Shown here in pieces: positions 33,271 to 43,097 of a stretch of 64,000 nucleotides of DNA. The notes below the pieces were generated by a model. The model saw only the letters and a program-made list of their open reading frames with translations, did no database searches and had not been told where the DNA came from. How positions within the stretch are numbered: the stretch's first letter is position 1; every line of letters begins with the position of its first letter. A program made the translations under genes and the position numbers. This DNA is from Clostridium_AM tanneri (GTDB lineage Bacteria > Bacillota > Clostridia > Clostridiales > Clostridiaceae), in assembly GCF_033659955.1 (NCBI RefSeq), contig NZ_JARUJP010000002.1, positions 177,990-241,989 on the forward strand, read 5' to 3'.

Positions 33271-36200
33271 TTATGCTTCATTACTTAATAAATTCTCTTC
33301 ATTTTCCTTTTCAGTGTTTATTCTTATTGATCTATACCTTGTCATTCCTGTACCTGCAGGTATAAGCTTACCAATAATTACATTTTCCTTTAATCCTAAT
33401 AACGGATCAACTTTTCCTTTTATAGCGGCATCAGTTAAGACTCTTGTAGTTTCTTGGAAGGAAGCTGCTGATAAGAATGATTCTGTTGCTAACGCAGCTT
33501 TAGTTATACCAAGCAACGCAACTCTTCCCTCAGCTGGAACTCCTCCTTGAGCTTCTACTCTTGCATTTTCTTCCTCAAAATCAAATATATCTATCATAGT
33601 TCCAGGAAGTAATTCAGTATCTCCTGATTCCTCTATTTTAACTTTTCTTGTCATTTGTCTTACTACTACCTCAAGGTGTTTATCATTGATATCAACACCC
33701 TGTAATCTATATACCTTTTGAACTTCAGATAAAAGGTAGTTCTTAACTCCAAGAACTCCTTTGATTCTTAAAACATCATGTGGATTAATAGATCCCTCTG
33801 TAATTTCATCTCCGGCTTCTATAACGTCACCGTTAGATACCTTAAGTCTTGATCCAAATGGTATATCATAGGTAACTTCTTCTCCACCTGCTGTAATAAC
33901 AGATACTATTCTCTTTTTCTTTGTTTCTTCCATTTTTACAGTACCAGAAACTTCACTTACTATAGCAAGACCCTTCGGTTTTCTAGCCTCGAATAATTCT
34001 TCAACTCTAGGAAGACCTTGAGTTATATCAGCTCCAGCAACTCCACCAGTATGGAAGGTTCTCATTGTAAGCTGAGTACCTGGCTCTCCTATACTTTGTG
34101 CTGCAACTATACCAACTGCTTCGCCTATATTTATCTTTTGCGCAGTGGCCATATTCATTCCATAACATTTTGAACATACGCCATGCTTAGATTTACAAGT
34201 GAATACAGATCTAATTTTTACTTTCTTAACTCCAGCATCTTCTACTTTGTCAGCAACTGTTGAATCCATATAAGCATCTCTTGCAACAATTACTTCTCCT
34301 GTCTTAGGATCTAGAATATCTTCACTGGAGTATCTTCCTGTAAGTCTTTCTGCTAAACTTTCTATAGTCTCATTTCCTTCTTTTATTTCAGAAACCTCGT
34401 AGCCATCACGAGTTCCACAATCTTCTACTCTAACTATAACATCTTGGCTTACATCAACAAGTCTTCTTGTCAAATATCCAGAGTCCGCTGTTTTAAGAGC
34501 TGTATCGGCATTACCTTTTCTTGCTCCGTGTGTTGATATAAAGTATTCAAGTACATCGAGACCTTCTCTAAAGGATGATCTTATAGGTAATTCTATAATC
34601 TTACCAGATGGGTTAGCCATAAGACCTCTCATACCAGCAAGCTGTTTTATCTGACTCTTAGAACCTCTGGCTCCTGAATCAGCCATCATGAATATAGGAT
34701 TAAACTTATCCAAGTTATTCATAAGTGCATCAGCTACATCTTCAGTGGTCTTAGTCCATTTTTCTATAACCCTTTCATATCTTTCATCTTCTGATATAAA
34801 TCCTCTTCTGTACATTTTTTCAATTTTATCAACTGCAGCATCTGCTTCTTCAAGCAACTTCTTTTTATTCTCTGGAACAACCATATCTGATGTAGATACA
34901 GTAATAGCCCCTATACTTGAGTAGTGATATCCTTTAGCTTTTATGTTATCAAGCATTATAGACGTCTTAGTTGCTCCATGTTTCATGTAGCACTTATCTA
35001 TAACCTTTCCAAGGTTTTTCTTAGTAACAAGGAAATCAACCTCTAACTTAAATTCATTTTCTGGTTTACTTCTATCTATAAAACCTAAGTCCTGTGGTAT
35101 AGCTTCGTTGAATATGATTTTTCCAGGAGTAGTTTCTATTATTCCAGTAATCTCCTTGTCATCCTTAATCTTAACCATCTTCACTCTTATTTTTGCGTGA
35201 ATACTTATTTCGCTAAGCTGGTAAGCCATGATTACCTCATCTGGTGATGAGAAACTTCTTCCTTCTCCCTTTTCGCCATCTTTATCTATAGTTAAGTAGT
35301 ATGAACCAAGCACCATGTCCTGTGTAGGAACTACAACTGGTTTACCATCAGATGGCTTCATTATATTGTGTGCTGCAAGCATTAAAAATCTTGCTTCTGC
35401 TTGAGCTTCAACAGATAATGGAACATGGACAGCCATTTGGTCTCCATCAAAGTCCGCATTATATGCTGTACATGATAATGGATGAAGCTTTATTGCTCTA
35501 CCCTCAACAAGTACCGGTTGGAATGCCTGAATTCCCAATCTATGAAGCGTCGGAGCACGGTTTAAAAGAACTGGATGGTCTGCAATAACTTCTTCAAGTA
35601 CATCCCATACCTGAGTTTGAACTCTCTCTACCATTCTTTTTGCACTTTTAATATTATGAGCTACTCCGCTTTCTACCAATTTCTTCATGACAAAAGGTTT
35701 AAATAATTCAAGCGCCATTTCTTTTGGAAGACCACATTGGTACATTTTCAGTTCAGGTCCTACAACTATAACGGAACGTCCTGAATAGTCAACACGTTTT
35801 CCAAGTAAGTTTTGTCTAAATCTTCCCTGCTTACCCTTTAACATATCTGATAATGATTTTAACGGCCTATTTCCTGGTCCTGTTACAGGTCTTCCTCTTC
35901 TGCCGTTATCAATAAGTGCATCTACAGCTTCCTGAAGCATTCTCTTTTCGTTTCTTACTATGATGTCTGGAGCACCTAAATCTAAAAGTTTTTTAAGTCT
36001 ATTGTTTCTATTAATTACTCTTCTATAAAGATCATTTAAGTCAGACGTTGCAAATCTGCCACCATCCAGCTGAACCATAGGTCTCAAATCTGGAGGTATT
36101 ACAGGTATTACATCAATAATCATCCACTCTGGTCTATTGCTAGACTTTCTAAAGGATTCTACAACTTCTAACCTTCTGATTATTCTTACCTTCTTTTGCC

Positions 36201-36801
36201 CAGTACTGCTCTTTAAATCTTCTTTTAACTCTGCTGAAAGCTGTTCAAGATCTATTTCCTCTAAAAGTTTTTTAACTGATTCTGCTCCCATACCAGCAAC
36301 AAAGTTCTCTTCACCATATTTATCAGCTGCTTCTCTATATTCCTTTTCATTTAGTAGCTGCTTCTTTAATAATGGTGTTTCTTTTGGATCTAATACTACA
36401 TAAGATGCAAAATACAATATTTTTTCAAGTGCTCTAGGAGACATATCTAATATAAGTCCCATACGTGATGGTATTCCTTTGAAATACCATATATGAGATA
36501 CAGGGGCAGCAAGTTCTATATGCCCCATTCTCTCACGTCTTACTTTAGCCTTTGTAACCTCTACTCCACATCTGTCACAAACTATACCTTTGTATCTTAT
36601 TCTTTTATACTTTCCACAGTGACATTCCCAGTCTTTTATCGGTCCAAATATTCTTTCACAGAACAATCCATCTCTTTCTGGCTTTAGAGTTCTATAGTTT
36701 ATAGTTTCTGGTTTTTTAACTTCACCTCTAGACCATTCTCTAATCTTCTCTGGAGAAGCTAATCCTATTTGCAGTGCATCAAAATTATTTAATTCAAACA
36801 A
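33271..36801 (-). CDS. rpoC: DNA-directed RNA polymerase beta' subunit
   Basis: 1176 residues. Zinc finger near residue 60 (CHCGKYKRIRYKGIVCDRCGVEV), catalytic loop NADFDGDQMAVH with three Mg-binding aspartates, second zinc site (CKSKHGVCSKCYG) and trigger-loop region (GIVAAQSIGEPGTQLTMRTFHTGG). Starts with TTG at 36801 after GGGAGG. It is 17 bp after rpoB. Confidence 0.99.
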   Translation of the reverse strand: MFELNNFDALQIGLASPEKIREWSRGEVKKPETINYRTLKPERDGLFCERIFGPIKDWECHCGKYKRIRYKGIVCDRCGVEVTKAKVRRERMGHIELAAPVSHIWYFKGIPSRMGLILDMSPRALEKILYFASYVVLDPKETPLLKKQLLNEKEYREAADKYGEENFVAGMGAESVKKLLEEIDLEQLSAELKEDLKSSTGQKKVRIIRRLEVVESFRKSSNRPEWMIIDVIPVIPPDLRPMVQLDGGRFATSDLNDLYRRVINRNNRLKKLLDLGAPDIIVRNEKRMLQEAVDALIDNGRRGRPVTGPGNRPLKSLSDMLKGKQGRFRQNLLGKRVDYSGRSVIVVGPELKMYQCGLPKEMALELFKPFVMKKLVESGVAHNIKSAKRMVERVQTQVWDVLEEVIADHPVLLNRAPTLHRLGIQAFQPVLVEGRAIKLHPLSCTAYNADFDGDQMAVHVPLSVEAQAEARFLMLAAHNIMKPSDGKPVVVPTQDMVLGSYYLTIDKDGEKGEGRSFSSPDEVIMAYQLSEISIHAKIRVKMVKIKDDKEITGIIETTPGKIIFNEAIPQDLGFIDRSKPENEFKLEVDFLVTKKNLGKVIDKCYMKHGATKTSIMLDNIKAKGYHYSSIGAITVSTSDMVVPENKKKLLEEADAAVDKIEKMYRRGFISEDERYERVIEKWTKTTEDVADALMNNLDKFNPIFMMADSGARGSKSQIKQLAGMRGLMANPSGKIIELPIRSSFREGLDVLEYFISTHGARKGNADTALKTADSGYLTRRLVDVSQDVIVRVEDCGTRDGYEVSEIKEGNETIESLAERLTGRYSSEDILDPKTGEVIVARDAYMDSTVADKVEDAGVKKVKIRSVFTCKSKHGVCSKCYGMNMATAQKINIGEAVGIVAAQSIGEPGTQLTMRTFHTGGVAGADITQGLPRVEELFEARKPKGLAIVSEVSGTVKMEETKKKRIVSVITAGGEEVTYDIPFGSRLKVSNGDVIEAGDEITEGSINPHDVLRIKGVLGVKNYLLSEVQKVYRLQGVDINDKHLEVVVRQMTRKVKIEESGDTELLPGTMIDIFDFEEENARVEAQGGVPAEGRVALLGITKAALATESFLSAASFQETTRVLTDAAIKGKVDPLLGLKENVIIGKLIPAGTGMTRYRSIRINTEKENEENLLSNEA

Positions 36802-36818
36802 GGGTACATCCTCCCTTC

Positions 36819-39800
36819 CTAGTGTTCATCACCAAAATCATCTATTTCCAATTCACCTTGAAGATCATCTAAAGATAAATCTTCATAATCAATTTCTAAC
36901 TCTTCATCACTATCTTCATTCTCGATATAATCATCAGTAGGAACTGGTGGAACCAATTCTTCATTTCCTTCAATATTGACACCTAAATCTTCTGCCTCTT
37001 CATCTACTGACTCTCTTAATTTTATCTCTTCATTGTCATCATTTAGGACTTTTACATCAAGGCATAATGCTTGTAATTCCTTTATAAGTACCTTAAATGA
37101 CTCTGGCACTCCTGGTTCAGGTATGTTTTCACCTTTTACAATTGCCTCATAAGTTTTAACCCTTCCAACTACATCGTCGGACTTCACAGTTAGTATTTCT
37201 TGAAGTGTATGAGCTGCTCCATATGCCTCAAGTGCCCAAACTTCCATTTCTCCAAATCTCTGTCCGCCAAACTGCGCTTTACCACCTAATGGCTGTTGAG
37301 TAACTAGTGAGTATGGTCCTGTAGATCTAGCATGAATCTTATCATCAACTAAGTGTGCAAGCTTTAATATATACATATATCCAACGGTTACTGGGTTGTC
37401 AAATGGTTCACCTGTTCTTCCATCATAAAGAACAGTCTTTCCATCTTCTCTATATCCAGCCTTTACTAGGCACTCTATTATTTCCCTTTCAGTTGCACCA
37501 TCAAATACAGGGGTAGCTATATGCCAACCTAATTCACTTGCAGCCCATCCTAGGTGAACCTCAAGTACCTGACCGATATTCATACGTGAAGGAACCCCTA
37601 GTGGATTTAGACATATTTGAAGTGGTCTTCCATCTGGTAAGAATGGCATATCTTCTTCTGGTAATACTCTAGAGATAACCCCTTTATTACCGTGTCTTCC
37701 TGCCATCTTATCTCCAACAGATATTTTTCTTTTTTGAGCTATATAGCATCTTACTAGTTTATTAACTCCAGGTGGAAGCTCATCTCCATTTTCCCTAGTA
37801 AATACTTTAACATCAACAATTATACCTGCTTCACCGTGAGGAACTCTAAGTGAAGTATCTCTAACTTCTCTAGCCTTTTCTCCAAAGATTGCTCTAAGTA
37901 ATCTCTCTTCAGCTGTAAGTTCAGTTTCTCCTTTTGGTGTAACCTTTCCTACGAGTATATCTCCAGATCTTACCTCAGCACCTATTCTTATTATTCCTCT
38001 TTCATCTATGTCTTTTAATGCATCTTCTCCAACGTTCGGTATATCTCTTGTTATTTCTTCTGGTCCTAATTTTGTATCTCTTGCTTCAGCTTCATATTCT
38101 TCTATATGAATTGATGTAAATACATCATTCTTTACCAATTCTTCAGATATAAGCATAGCATCTTCATAATTGTATCCTTCCCAAGTTATGAAGCCCATTC
38201 TTATATTTTTACCTAATGCTATTTCTCCTAAGTCAGTAGAAGGACCATCTGATAATACTGTACCCTTCTCTACACGTTCATCTTTATTAACTATTGGTCT
38301 TTGATTTATACAAGTACCTTGGTTTGATCTTTTAAACTTAAGAAGTCTGTATACATCTATTCCTCCGTCAGAGTCTCTCTTAACTCTAACTTCGTTAGCA
38401 CTTACATATACAACTGTTCCAGCATTTTTAGCCTTAGGTAGTACTCCTGAGTCAACAGCTGCCTTATACTCTATTCCAGTTCCTACAACAGGGGCTTGAG
38501 GCTTTAATAATGGCACTGCCTGACGCTGCATGTTTGATCCCATAAGAGCACGGCTGGCATCATCATTTTCAAGGAACGGTATCATAGCTGTAGCTACTGA
38601 AACTAATTGTCTTGGTGATACGTCCATAAAATCAACATCTTCACGAGGAACAACCATTATATCTTCCTTGTTTCTTACTGTTACCTTACTATCAACAAAA
38701 TGTCCATTTTCGTCAATAGGTTCGTTAGCCTGTGCTACTAGGTACTCATCTTCTTCATCTGCTGTTATATATATTAGTTTCTCAGTAACTACACCTGACT
38801 TTTTATCAACTTTTCTATAAGGAGTTTCTATAAATCCATAGTAATTTACCCTAGCATAAGTTGCTAATGAGTTAATAAGTCCTATATTTGGACCTTCAGG
38901 TGTTTCTATAGGACACATTCTACCATAGTGTGAGTGGTGAACGTCTCTTACTTCAAATCCTGCTCTTTCTCTTGAAAGACCTCCTGGACCTAGGGCTGAA
39001 AGTCTTCTCTTATTTGTTAACTCTGATAATGGATTTGTCTGATCCATGAACTGTGAAAGCTGAGAGCTTCCAAAGAATTCTTTTATGGATGCTGCTACTG
39101 GTCTTATATTTATTAACGCTTGCGGAGTTATAACTTCTTGATCTTGAATAGTCATTCTTTCTTTAACTACTCTTTCCATTCTTGAAAGACCTATTCTGAA
39201 TTGATTCTGAAGAAGTTCTCCTACAGATCTAATTCTTCTATTACCAAGGTGATCAATATCATCTGTATGACCAATATTATAAGCTAATCCTAATTCATAG
39301 CTTACAGTAGCATATATATCATCTCTTATTATGTGTTTTGGTATTAACACGTGGATATTCTTTCTTAGTTGCTCTTTTATACTACTTTCATCACTGTAGT
39401 TATCCAAAATTTCCTTTAATGTAGGATAATGTACAAGTTCCTTTATATTTAAATCGTCTATATTAAAATCAATAAAGCTATGTATGTTTACAAAATTGTT
39501 TCCTATTACTTTAAGAACTTTATCTTCAACTTGAATATCTACTGCCCTTATACCACAATTTTGTATTTCAATTGCTTTCTCTCTATCAATCTTTTCGCCT
39601 TTTTGTACGAGAATCTCACCTGTTTGTGGGTTTACAATATCTTCATTTGATATTTGATTTGCAATTCTCAAATGAAGAGCTAATTTTTTATTAAACTTGT
39701 ATCTTCCAACTCTTGATAAATCATATCTCTTAGGATCGAAGAACAAGGATTCAATAAGTGATTGTGCACTGTCAACTGTAGGTGGTTCTCCTGGTCTTAA

Positions 39801-40517
39801 TCTCTTGTATATTTCAAGTAATGCTTCTTCACGAGTCTTTGTATTATCTTTCTCTATGGAAGCTTTCAATCTTTCATCCTCGCCGAAAAACTCTGTTATT
39901 TCAGCATCTGTACCATATCCCATAGATCTTATAAGTATGGTTATAGGTAATTTTCTTGTCTTGTCTATTCTCACATATATTATGTCATTTGAGTCTGTTT
40001 CATATTCTAGCCAAGCACCTCTGTTTGGTATTACAGTTGATGAAAAAAGCTTTTTACCTGTTTTATCAACTGCCATATCGTAATATACACCTGGTGATCT
40101 TACTAACTGACTTACAATAACTCTCTCCGCACCATTAATGATGAAGGTTCCTTGTTCTGTCATAAGAGGAAAGTCTCCCATGAACACTTCTTGTTCCTTT
40201 ACTTCACCAGTTTCCTTGTTCAGTAATCTTACTTTTACTTTTAAAGGCGCTGCATATGTAGCATCTCTTTCTTTACATTCTTCAACTGAGTATTTGATAT
40301 TATCCATATCTAACTTGTAGCCTACAAACTCAAGATTAAGATTAGCAGTATAATCCTGAATAGGATTAATATCATCAAACACTTCTTGCAAGCCTTCTCT
40401 TAGAAACCAATTATAGGAATCTAACTGCACCTCAATCAAATTAGGCATATCGCCAACTTCTTTAAGTTTGGAAAAGCTCATTCTCGTTCTCTTACCAACC
40501 TGGACAGGATGTACCAT
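36819..40517 (-). CDS. rpoB: DNA-directed RNA polymerase beta subunit
   Basis: 1232 residues, a complete beta chain with an acidic C-terminal tail. The rifampicin pocket reads GSSQLSQFMDQTNPLSELT followed by Asn-Lys-Arg-Arg. The position equal to E. coli His526 is Asn (codon 39012-39014, AAT), a change that lowers rifampicin binding in some bacteria. The active-site region (GRHGNKGVIS) is normal. It begins after GGGGTG and has its own promoters upstream. Confidence 0.99.
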   Translation of the reverse strand: MVHPVQVGKRTRMSFSKLKEVGDMPNLIEVQLDSYNWFLREGLQEVFDDINPIQDYTANLNLEFVGYKLDMDNIKYSVEECKERDATYAAPLKVKVRLLNKETGEVKEQEVFMGDFPLMTEQGTFIINGAERVIVSQLVRSPGVYYDMAVDKTGKKLFSSTVIPNRGAWLEYETDSNDIIYVRIDKTRKLPITILIRSMGYGTDAEITEFFGEDERLKASIEKDNTKTREEALLEIYKRLRPGEPPTVDSAQSLIESLFFDPKRYDLSRVGRYKFNKKLALHLRIANQISNEDIVNPQTGEILVQKGEKIDREKAIEIQNCGIRAVDIQVEDKVLKVIGNNFVNIHSFIDFNIDDLNIKELVHYPTLKEILDNYSDESSIKEQLRKNIHVLIPKHIIRDDIYATVSYELGLAYNIGHTDDIDHLGNRRIRSVGELLQNQFRIGLSRMERVVKERMTIQDQEVITPQALINIRPVAASIKEFFGSSQLSQFMDQTNPLSELTNKRRLSALGPGGLSRERAGFEVRDVHHSHYGRMCPIETPEGPNIGLINSLATYARVNYYGFIETPYRKVDKKSGVVTEKLIYITADEEDEYLVAQANEPIDENGHFVDSKVTVRNKEDIMVVPREDVDFMDVSPRQLVSVATAMIPFLENDDASRALMGSNMQRQAVPLLKPQAPVVGTGIEYKAAVDSGVLPKAKNAGTVVYVSANEVRVKRDSDGGIDVYRLLKFKRSNQGTCINQRPIVNKDERVEKGTVLSDGPSTDLGEIALGKNIRMGFITWEGYNYEDAMLISEELVKNDVFTSIHIEEYEAEARDTKLGPEEITRDIPNVGEDALKDIDERGIIRIGAEVRSGDILVGKVTPKGETELTAEERLLRAIFGEKAREVRDTSLRVPHGEAGIIVDVKVFTRENGDELPPGVNKLVRCYIAQKRKISVGDKMAGRHGNKGVISRVLPEEDMPFLPDGRPLQICLNPLGVPSRMNIGQVLEVHLGWAASELGWHIATPVFDGATEREIIECLVKAGYREDGKTVLYDGRTGEPFDNPVTVGYMYILKLAHLVDDKIHARSTGPYSLVTQQPLGGKAQFGGQRFGEMEVWALEAYGAAHTLQEILTVKSDDVVGRVKTYEAIVKGENIPEPGVPESFKVLIKELQALCLDVKVLNDDNEEIKLRESVDEEAEDLGVNIEGNEELVPPVPTDDYIENEDSDEELEIDYEDLSLDDLQGELEIDDFGDEH

Positions 40518-40605
40518 TGACTTTCACCCCTTGCATAAACTAAAAATAACCAAAAACACAACCTCTTTAAATGTGATTTTGGATTGATTACATTACCATC
40601 TTTTT

Positions 40606-40635
40606 AGTATAACCTTTTTTTTATAATTAATTCAA
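40606..40635 (-). promoter_or_regulatory. rpoB promoter P2 (proximal)
   Basis: TTGAAT and TATACT with an A-rich 18-bp spacer, about 90 bp before the rpoB start. It is weaker than the distal promoter but well placed. Confidence 0.6.
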
Positions 40636-40692
40636 TCTTTGATATAAAACTAAAATATTTGCATTATATTTAACTAATCAATGCAATTTATT

Positions 40693-40721
40693 ATATTACC
40701 ATAATAATAAACATTTGTCAA
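40693..40721 (-). promoter_or_regulatory. rpoB promoter P1 (distal)
   Basis: TTGACA and TAATAT with 17 bp spacing, downstream of the rplL terminator. rpoBC therefore does not depend on read-through from rplJL. Confidence 0.85.
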
Positions 40722-40742
40722 TAAATAATGTCATTAAATTTT

Positions 40743-40778
40743 AAAAGAGGCACTTTTTATATAAAAAGTGCCTCTTTT
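40743..40778 (-). terminator. Terminator/attenuator between rplL and rpoB
   Basis: The 36 bp form an uninterrupted palindrome of two 18-nt arms (AAAAGAGGCACTTTTTAT plus complement), with T's on both sides. It lies 10 bp after the rplL stop. In E. coli an attenuator at this place passes about a fifth of transcripts; the fraction here is unknown. Confidence 0.9.
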
Positions 40779-40788
40779 TTATAAGATA

Positions 40789-41154
40789 CTATTTTATTTC
40801 TACAGTAGCACCAACTTCTGCAAGTTTTGCCTTTATAGCTTCAGCATCTTCTTTGCTTACGCCTTCTTTTAATGTCTTAGGAGCTCCGTCAACTACTTCT
40901 TTAGCTTCCTTTAATCCTAAACCAGTTAATTCTCTAACTGCTTTTATAACCTTTATCTTTTCTGATCCAGCGTTAGCTAATACTACGTCGAATTCAGTCT
41001 TTTCTTCTGCTGCTGCACCTGGTGCTGCAACACCTGCAACTGCTACTGGAGCAGCTGCGCTTACTCCGAATTCCTCTTCACATGCTTTTACTAACTCGTT
41101 TAATTCTAAAACGCTCATTTCTTTTATAGCTTGAATTATTTCTTCTCTAGTCAT
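40789..41154 (-). CDS. rplL: 50S ribosomal protein L7/L12
   Basis: 121 residues: N-terminal dimerisation helices (MTREEIIQAIKEMSVLELNELVKACEEEFGV), an Ala/Gly-rich hinge (AAAPVAVAGVAAPGAAAEE) and the factor-binding C-terminal domain. It is present in several copies per ribosome, hence the separate rplJL promoter and terminator. Confidence 0.98.
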   Translation of the reverse strand: MTREEIIQAIKEMSVLELNELVKACEEEFGVSAAAPVAVAGVAAPGAAAEEKTEFDVVLANAGSEKIKVIKAVRELTGLGLKEAKEVVDGAPKTLKEGVSKEDAEAIKAKLAEVGATVEIK

Positions 41155-41203
41155 TATTAGACACCTCCAAAATTTCTCTTCAACAAATTATTATTTATTC
41201 AAA

Positions 41204-41704
41204 TTAAGCTTCTTCTGATTCTTTCTTTTCTTTAACAGCATTTAATAAGTATGCTAGGTTTGACATTGGAGCTTTGAAGCTTCCAAGTAATTGAGCAAGT
41301 AAAACTTCTCTTGGTGGTATTTTAGCAAGTTGTTGAACTTTATCAGTATCAAATATTTCTCCTTGAACAACTCCACCTTTTAACTCCATCTTCTTATGAT
41401 TTTTTGCAAAATCATTTAAGATTCTTGCAGGAGCTGTTGGATCTTCATATCCGAATGCTACTGAAACTGGTCCTTCAAGGATGCTTTCAACACCATCAAA
41501 TCCTAGTTCTCTTGCTGCTAATGTAGTTAAAGTATTTTTGTAAACTTTATACTCTACACCAGCTTCTCTTAATTGCTTTCTAAGCTCTGTATCTTCTTCA
41601 ACAGTTAATCCTTGATACTTAGCGAAGATTATACCTTGAGCTTTTTCCATTTTTTCCTTTATTTCTAACACTTTAGCTTCTTTTATTTCTCTATTTTTTC
41701 CCAC
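41204..41704 (-). CDS. rplJ: 50S ribosomal protein L10
   Basis: 166 residues, GKNREIKEAKVLEIKEKMEKAQGIIFAKYQGLTV. L10 anchors the L7/L12 stalk and is the regulator that binds the leader upstream. It starts with GTG at 41704, after GTGAGGAGGTGGACACACA. Confidence 0.97.
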   Translation of the reverse strand: MGKNREIKEAKVLEIKEKMEKAQGIIFAKYQGLTVEEDTELRKQLREAGVEYKVYKNTLTTLAARELGFDGVESILEGPVSVAFGYEDPTAPARILNDFAKNHKKMELKGGVVQGEIFDTDKVQQLAKIPPREVLLAQLLGSFKAPMSNLAYLLNAVKEKKESEEA

Positions 41705-41753
41705 TGTGTGTCCACCTCCTCACAGTTTAAAATTAATGTTATACAAATTTAAA

Positions 41754-41852
41754 GGTCTCCCCGTAGACGTAGAGAGACCAGTTATAATCACTTATATCGG
41801 AACCCTCGGTAGGTTGGTATAACCGTTATGCATTCGCACCTACTGTCTACGG
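41754..41852 (-). promoter_or_regulatory. L10-type ribosomal leader with attenuator
   Basis: The rplJ leader has CCGTAGAC near its 5' end (41852-41845) able to pair with GTCTACGG (41768-41761). The latter lies in the loop of a terminator-like hairpin GGTCTC/GAGACC (41779-41754) followed by TTTAAATTT. It also contains GTAGGTGCGAA and ACCGAGGGTT segments like those of the L10-L12 rRNA-mimic leader. L10(L12)4 binding presumably favours the terminator, giving feedback control. Confidence 0.85.
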
Positions 41853-41876
41853 AATATTTACTTATTAACCTCTAAT

Positions 41877-41905
41877 ATTGTACATTAACTTTTAATCTAT
41901 GTCAA
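41877..41905 (-). promoter_or_regulatory. rplJ-rplL promoter
   Basis: TTGACA and TACAAT with 17 bp spacing. The -35 box begins just 3 bp after the rplA stop codon. Confidence 0.87.
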
Positions 41906-41907
41906 TA

Positions 41908-42597
41908 TTAATCTAATGCTTTTACTGGATTTATTTTTATTCCAGGTCCCATAGTAGCTGAAACTACTACAGATTTTAAGTATTGACCTTTAGCAGCTGC
42001 TGGTTTTGCCTTTATAACAGCTTCCATCAATACACGGAAGTTTTCAAGTAATTTTTGCTCTCCAAATGATCTTTTACCAATTGGAACGTGAACTATAGCA
42101 GTTTTATCAACTCTATATTCAACCTTACCAGCTTTAATGTCTGCTACAGCTTTTGCTACATCAAAAGTAACTGTACCTGACTTTGGATTCGGCATTAAAC
42201 CCTTAGGTCCTAATACTCTACCTAGTCTACCAACAACACCCATCATATCTGGAGTTGCAACAACTACGTCAAAATCAAACCAGTTTTCTTTTTGTATTTT
42301 ATCAACTAACTCTTCTGCTCCTACAAACTCAGCGCCTGCAGCTTCAGCTTCCTTAGCCTTATCGCCTTTTGCAAAAACTAAAACTCTAACTTTTTTACCA
42401 GTTCCGTGAGGAAGTACTACAGCTCCTCTAACCTGTTGATCTGCATGTCTTGGATCAACTCCAAGTCTTAATGCTAGCTCAATAGTTTCATCAAATTTAG
42501 CTTTTGATGTTTTTACAGCAAGCTCTATAGCTTCTGATGATGTATATAGAACACTTCTATCAACAAGCTTAACGCTTTCATTGTAATTCTTTCCCAT
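41908..42597 (-). CDS. rplA: 50S ribosomal protein L1
   Basis: 229 residues, including the L1 signature of conserved PNPKSGTVTFDVAKAV. L1 forms the mobile stalk that guides E-site tRNA. In E. coli and archaea it represses its own operon by binding an mRNA copy of its 23S site; two such sites are visible here, one directly before this gene. Confidence 0.98.
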   Translation of the reverse strand: MGKNYNESVKLVDRSVLYTSSEAIELAVKTSKAKFDETIELALRLGVDPRHADQQVRGAVVLPHGTGKKVRVLVFAKGDKAKEAEAAGAEFVGAEELVDKIQKENWFDFDVVVATPDMMGVVGRLGRVLGPKGLMPNPKSGTVTFDVAKAVADIKAGKVEYRVDKTAIVHVPIGKRSFGEQKLLENFRVLMEAVIKAKPAAAKGQYLKSVVVSATMGPGIKINPVKALD

Positions 42598-42612
42598 TTT
42601 GTATCCTCCTTC

Positions 42613-42639
42613 GTGGTTTTAACGGTTATTACCTCCCAC
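42613..42639 (-). promoter_or_regulatory. Candidate L1-binding site before rplA (23S rRNA mimic)
   Basis: The minus strand reads GTGG-GA-GGT-AATA-ACC-GTTAAAA-CCAC: an outer 4-bp helix, an asymmetric loop (GA opposite GTTAAAA) and an inner hairpin. It matches the GGUGGGAGG ... AUACCACC layout of the L1 arm of 23S rRNA and lies next to the rplA ribosome binding site. L1 is likely to block rplA translation here. Confidence 0.65.
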
Positions 42640-42651
42640 TATTTTGGTTAA

Positions 42652-43077
42652 CTATTCTTCTACAACTATTCCCATGCTTCTTGCTGTTCCTGCTACCATG
42701 CTCATAGCAGCTTCAATAGTTCCTGCATTTAAGTCTGGCATCTTTGTTTCAGCTATTTGTCTAACTTGTTCTTTAGTTACTTTAGCAACTTTAGTTCTGT
42801 TTGGTACGCCAGATCCACTTTCAATTCCTGCTGCTTTCTTTAATAATACTGCTGCAGGTGGAGTTTTTAGTATAAAACTAAAAGATCTGTCCTGATATAC
42901 AGTGATTACTACAGGAATTATTAGTCCTGCTTGGTTAGCAGTCTTAGCGTTAAATTCTTTACAGAATCCCATAATGTTTACCCCATGCTGTCCAAGTGCT
43001 GGTCCAACAGGTGGTGCTGGAGTTGCTTTTCCTGCAGGAAGTTGAAGTTTAATCATTCCTACTACTTTTTTAGCCAT
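42652..43077 (-). CDS. rplK: 50S ribosomal protein L11
   Basis: 141 residues: MAKKVVGMIKLQLPAGKATPAPPVGPALGQHGVNIMGFCKEFNAKT. This is the proline-rich thiostrepton-site N-terminal domain followed by the rRNA-binding C-terminal domain. It belongs to the GTPase centre and takes part in RelA activation. Confidence 0.98.
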   Translation of the reverse strand: MAKKVVGMIKLQLPAGKATPAPPVGPALGQHGVNIMGFCKEFNAKTANQAGLIIPVVITVYQDRSFSFILKTPPAAVLLKKAAGIESGSGVPNRTKVAKVTKEQVRQIAETKMPDLNAGTIEAAMSMVAGTARSMGIVVEE

Positions 43078-43097
43078 GAATTTACACCTCCTAAAAT

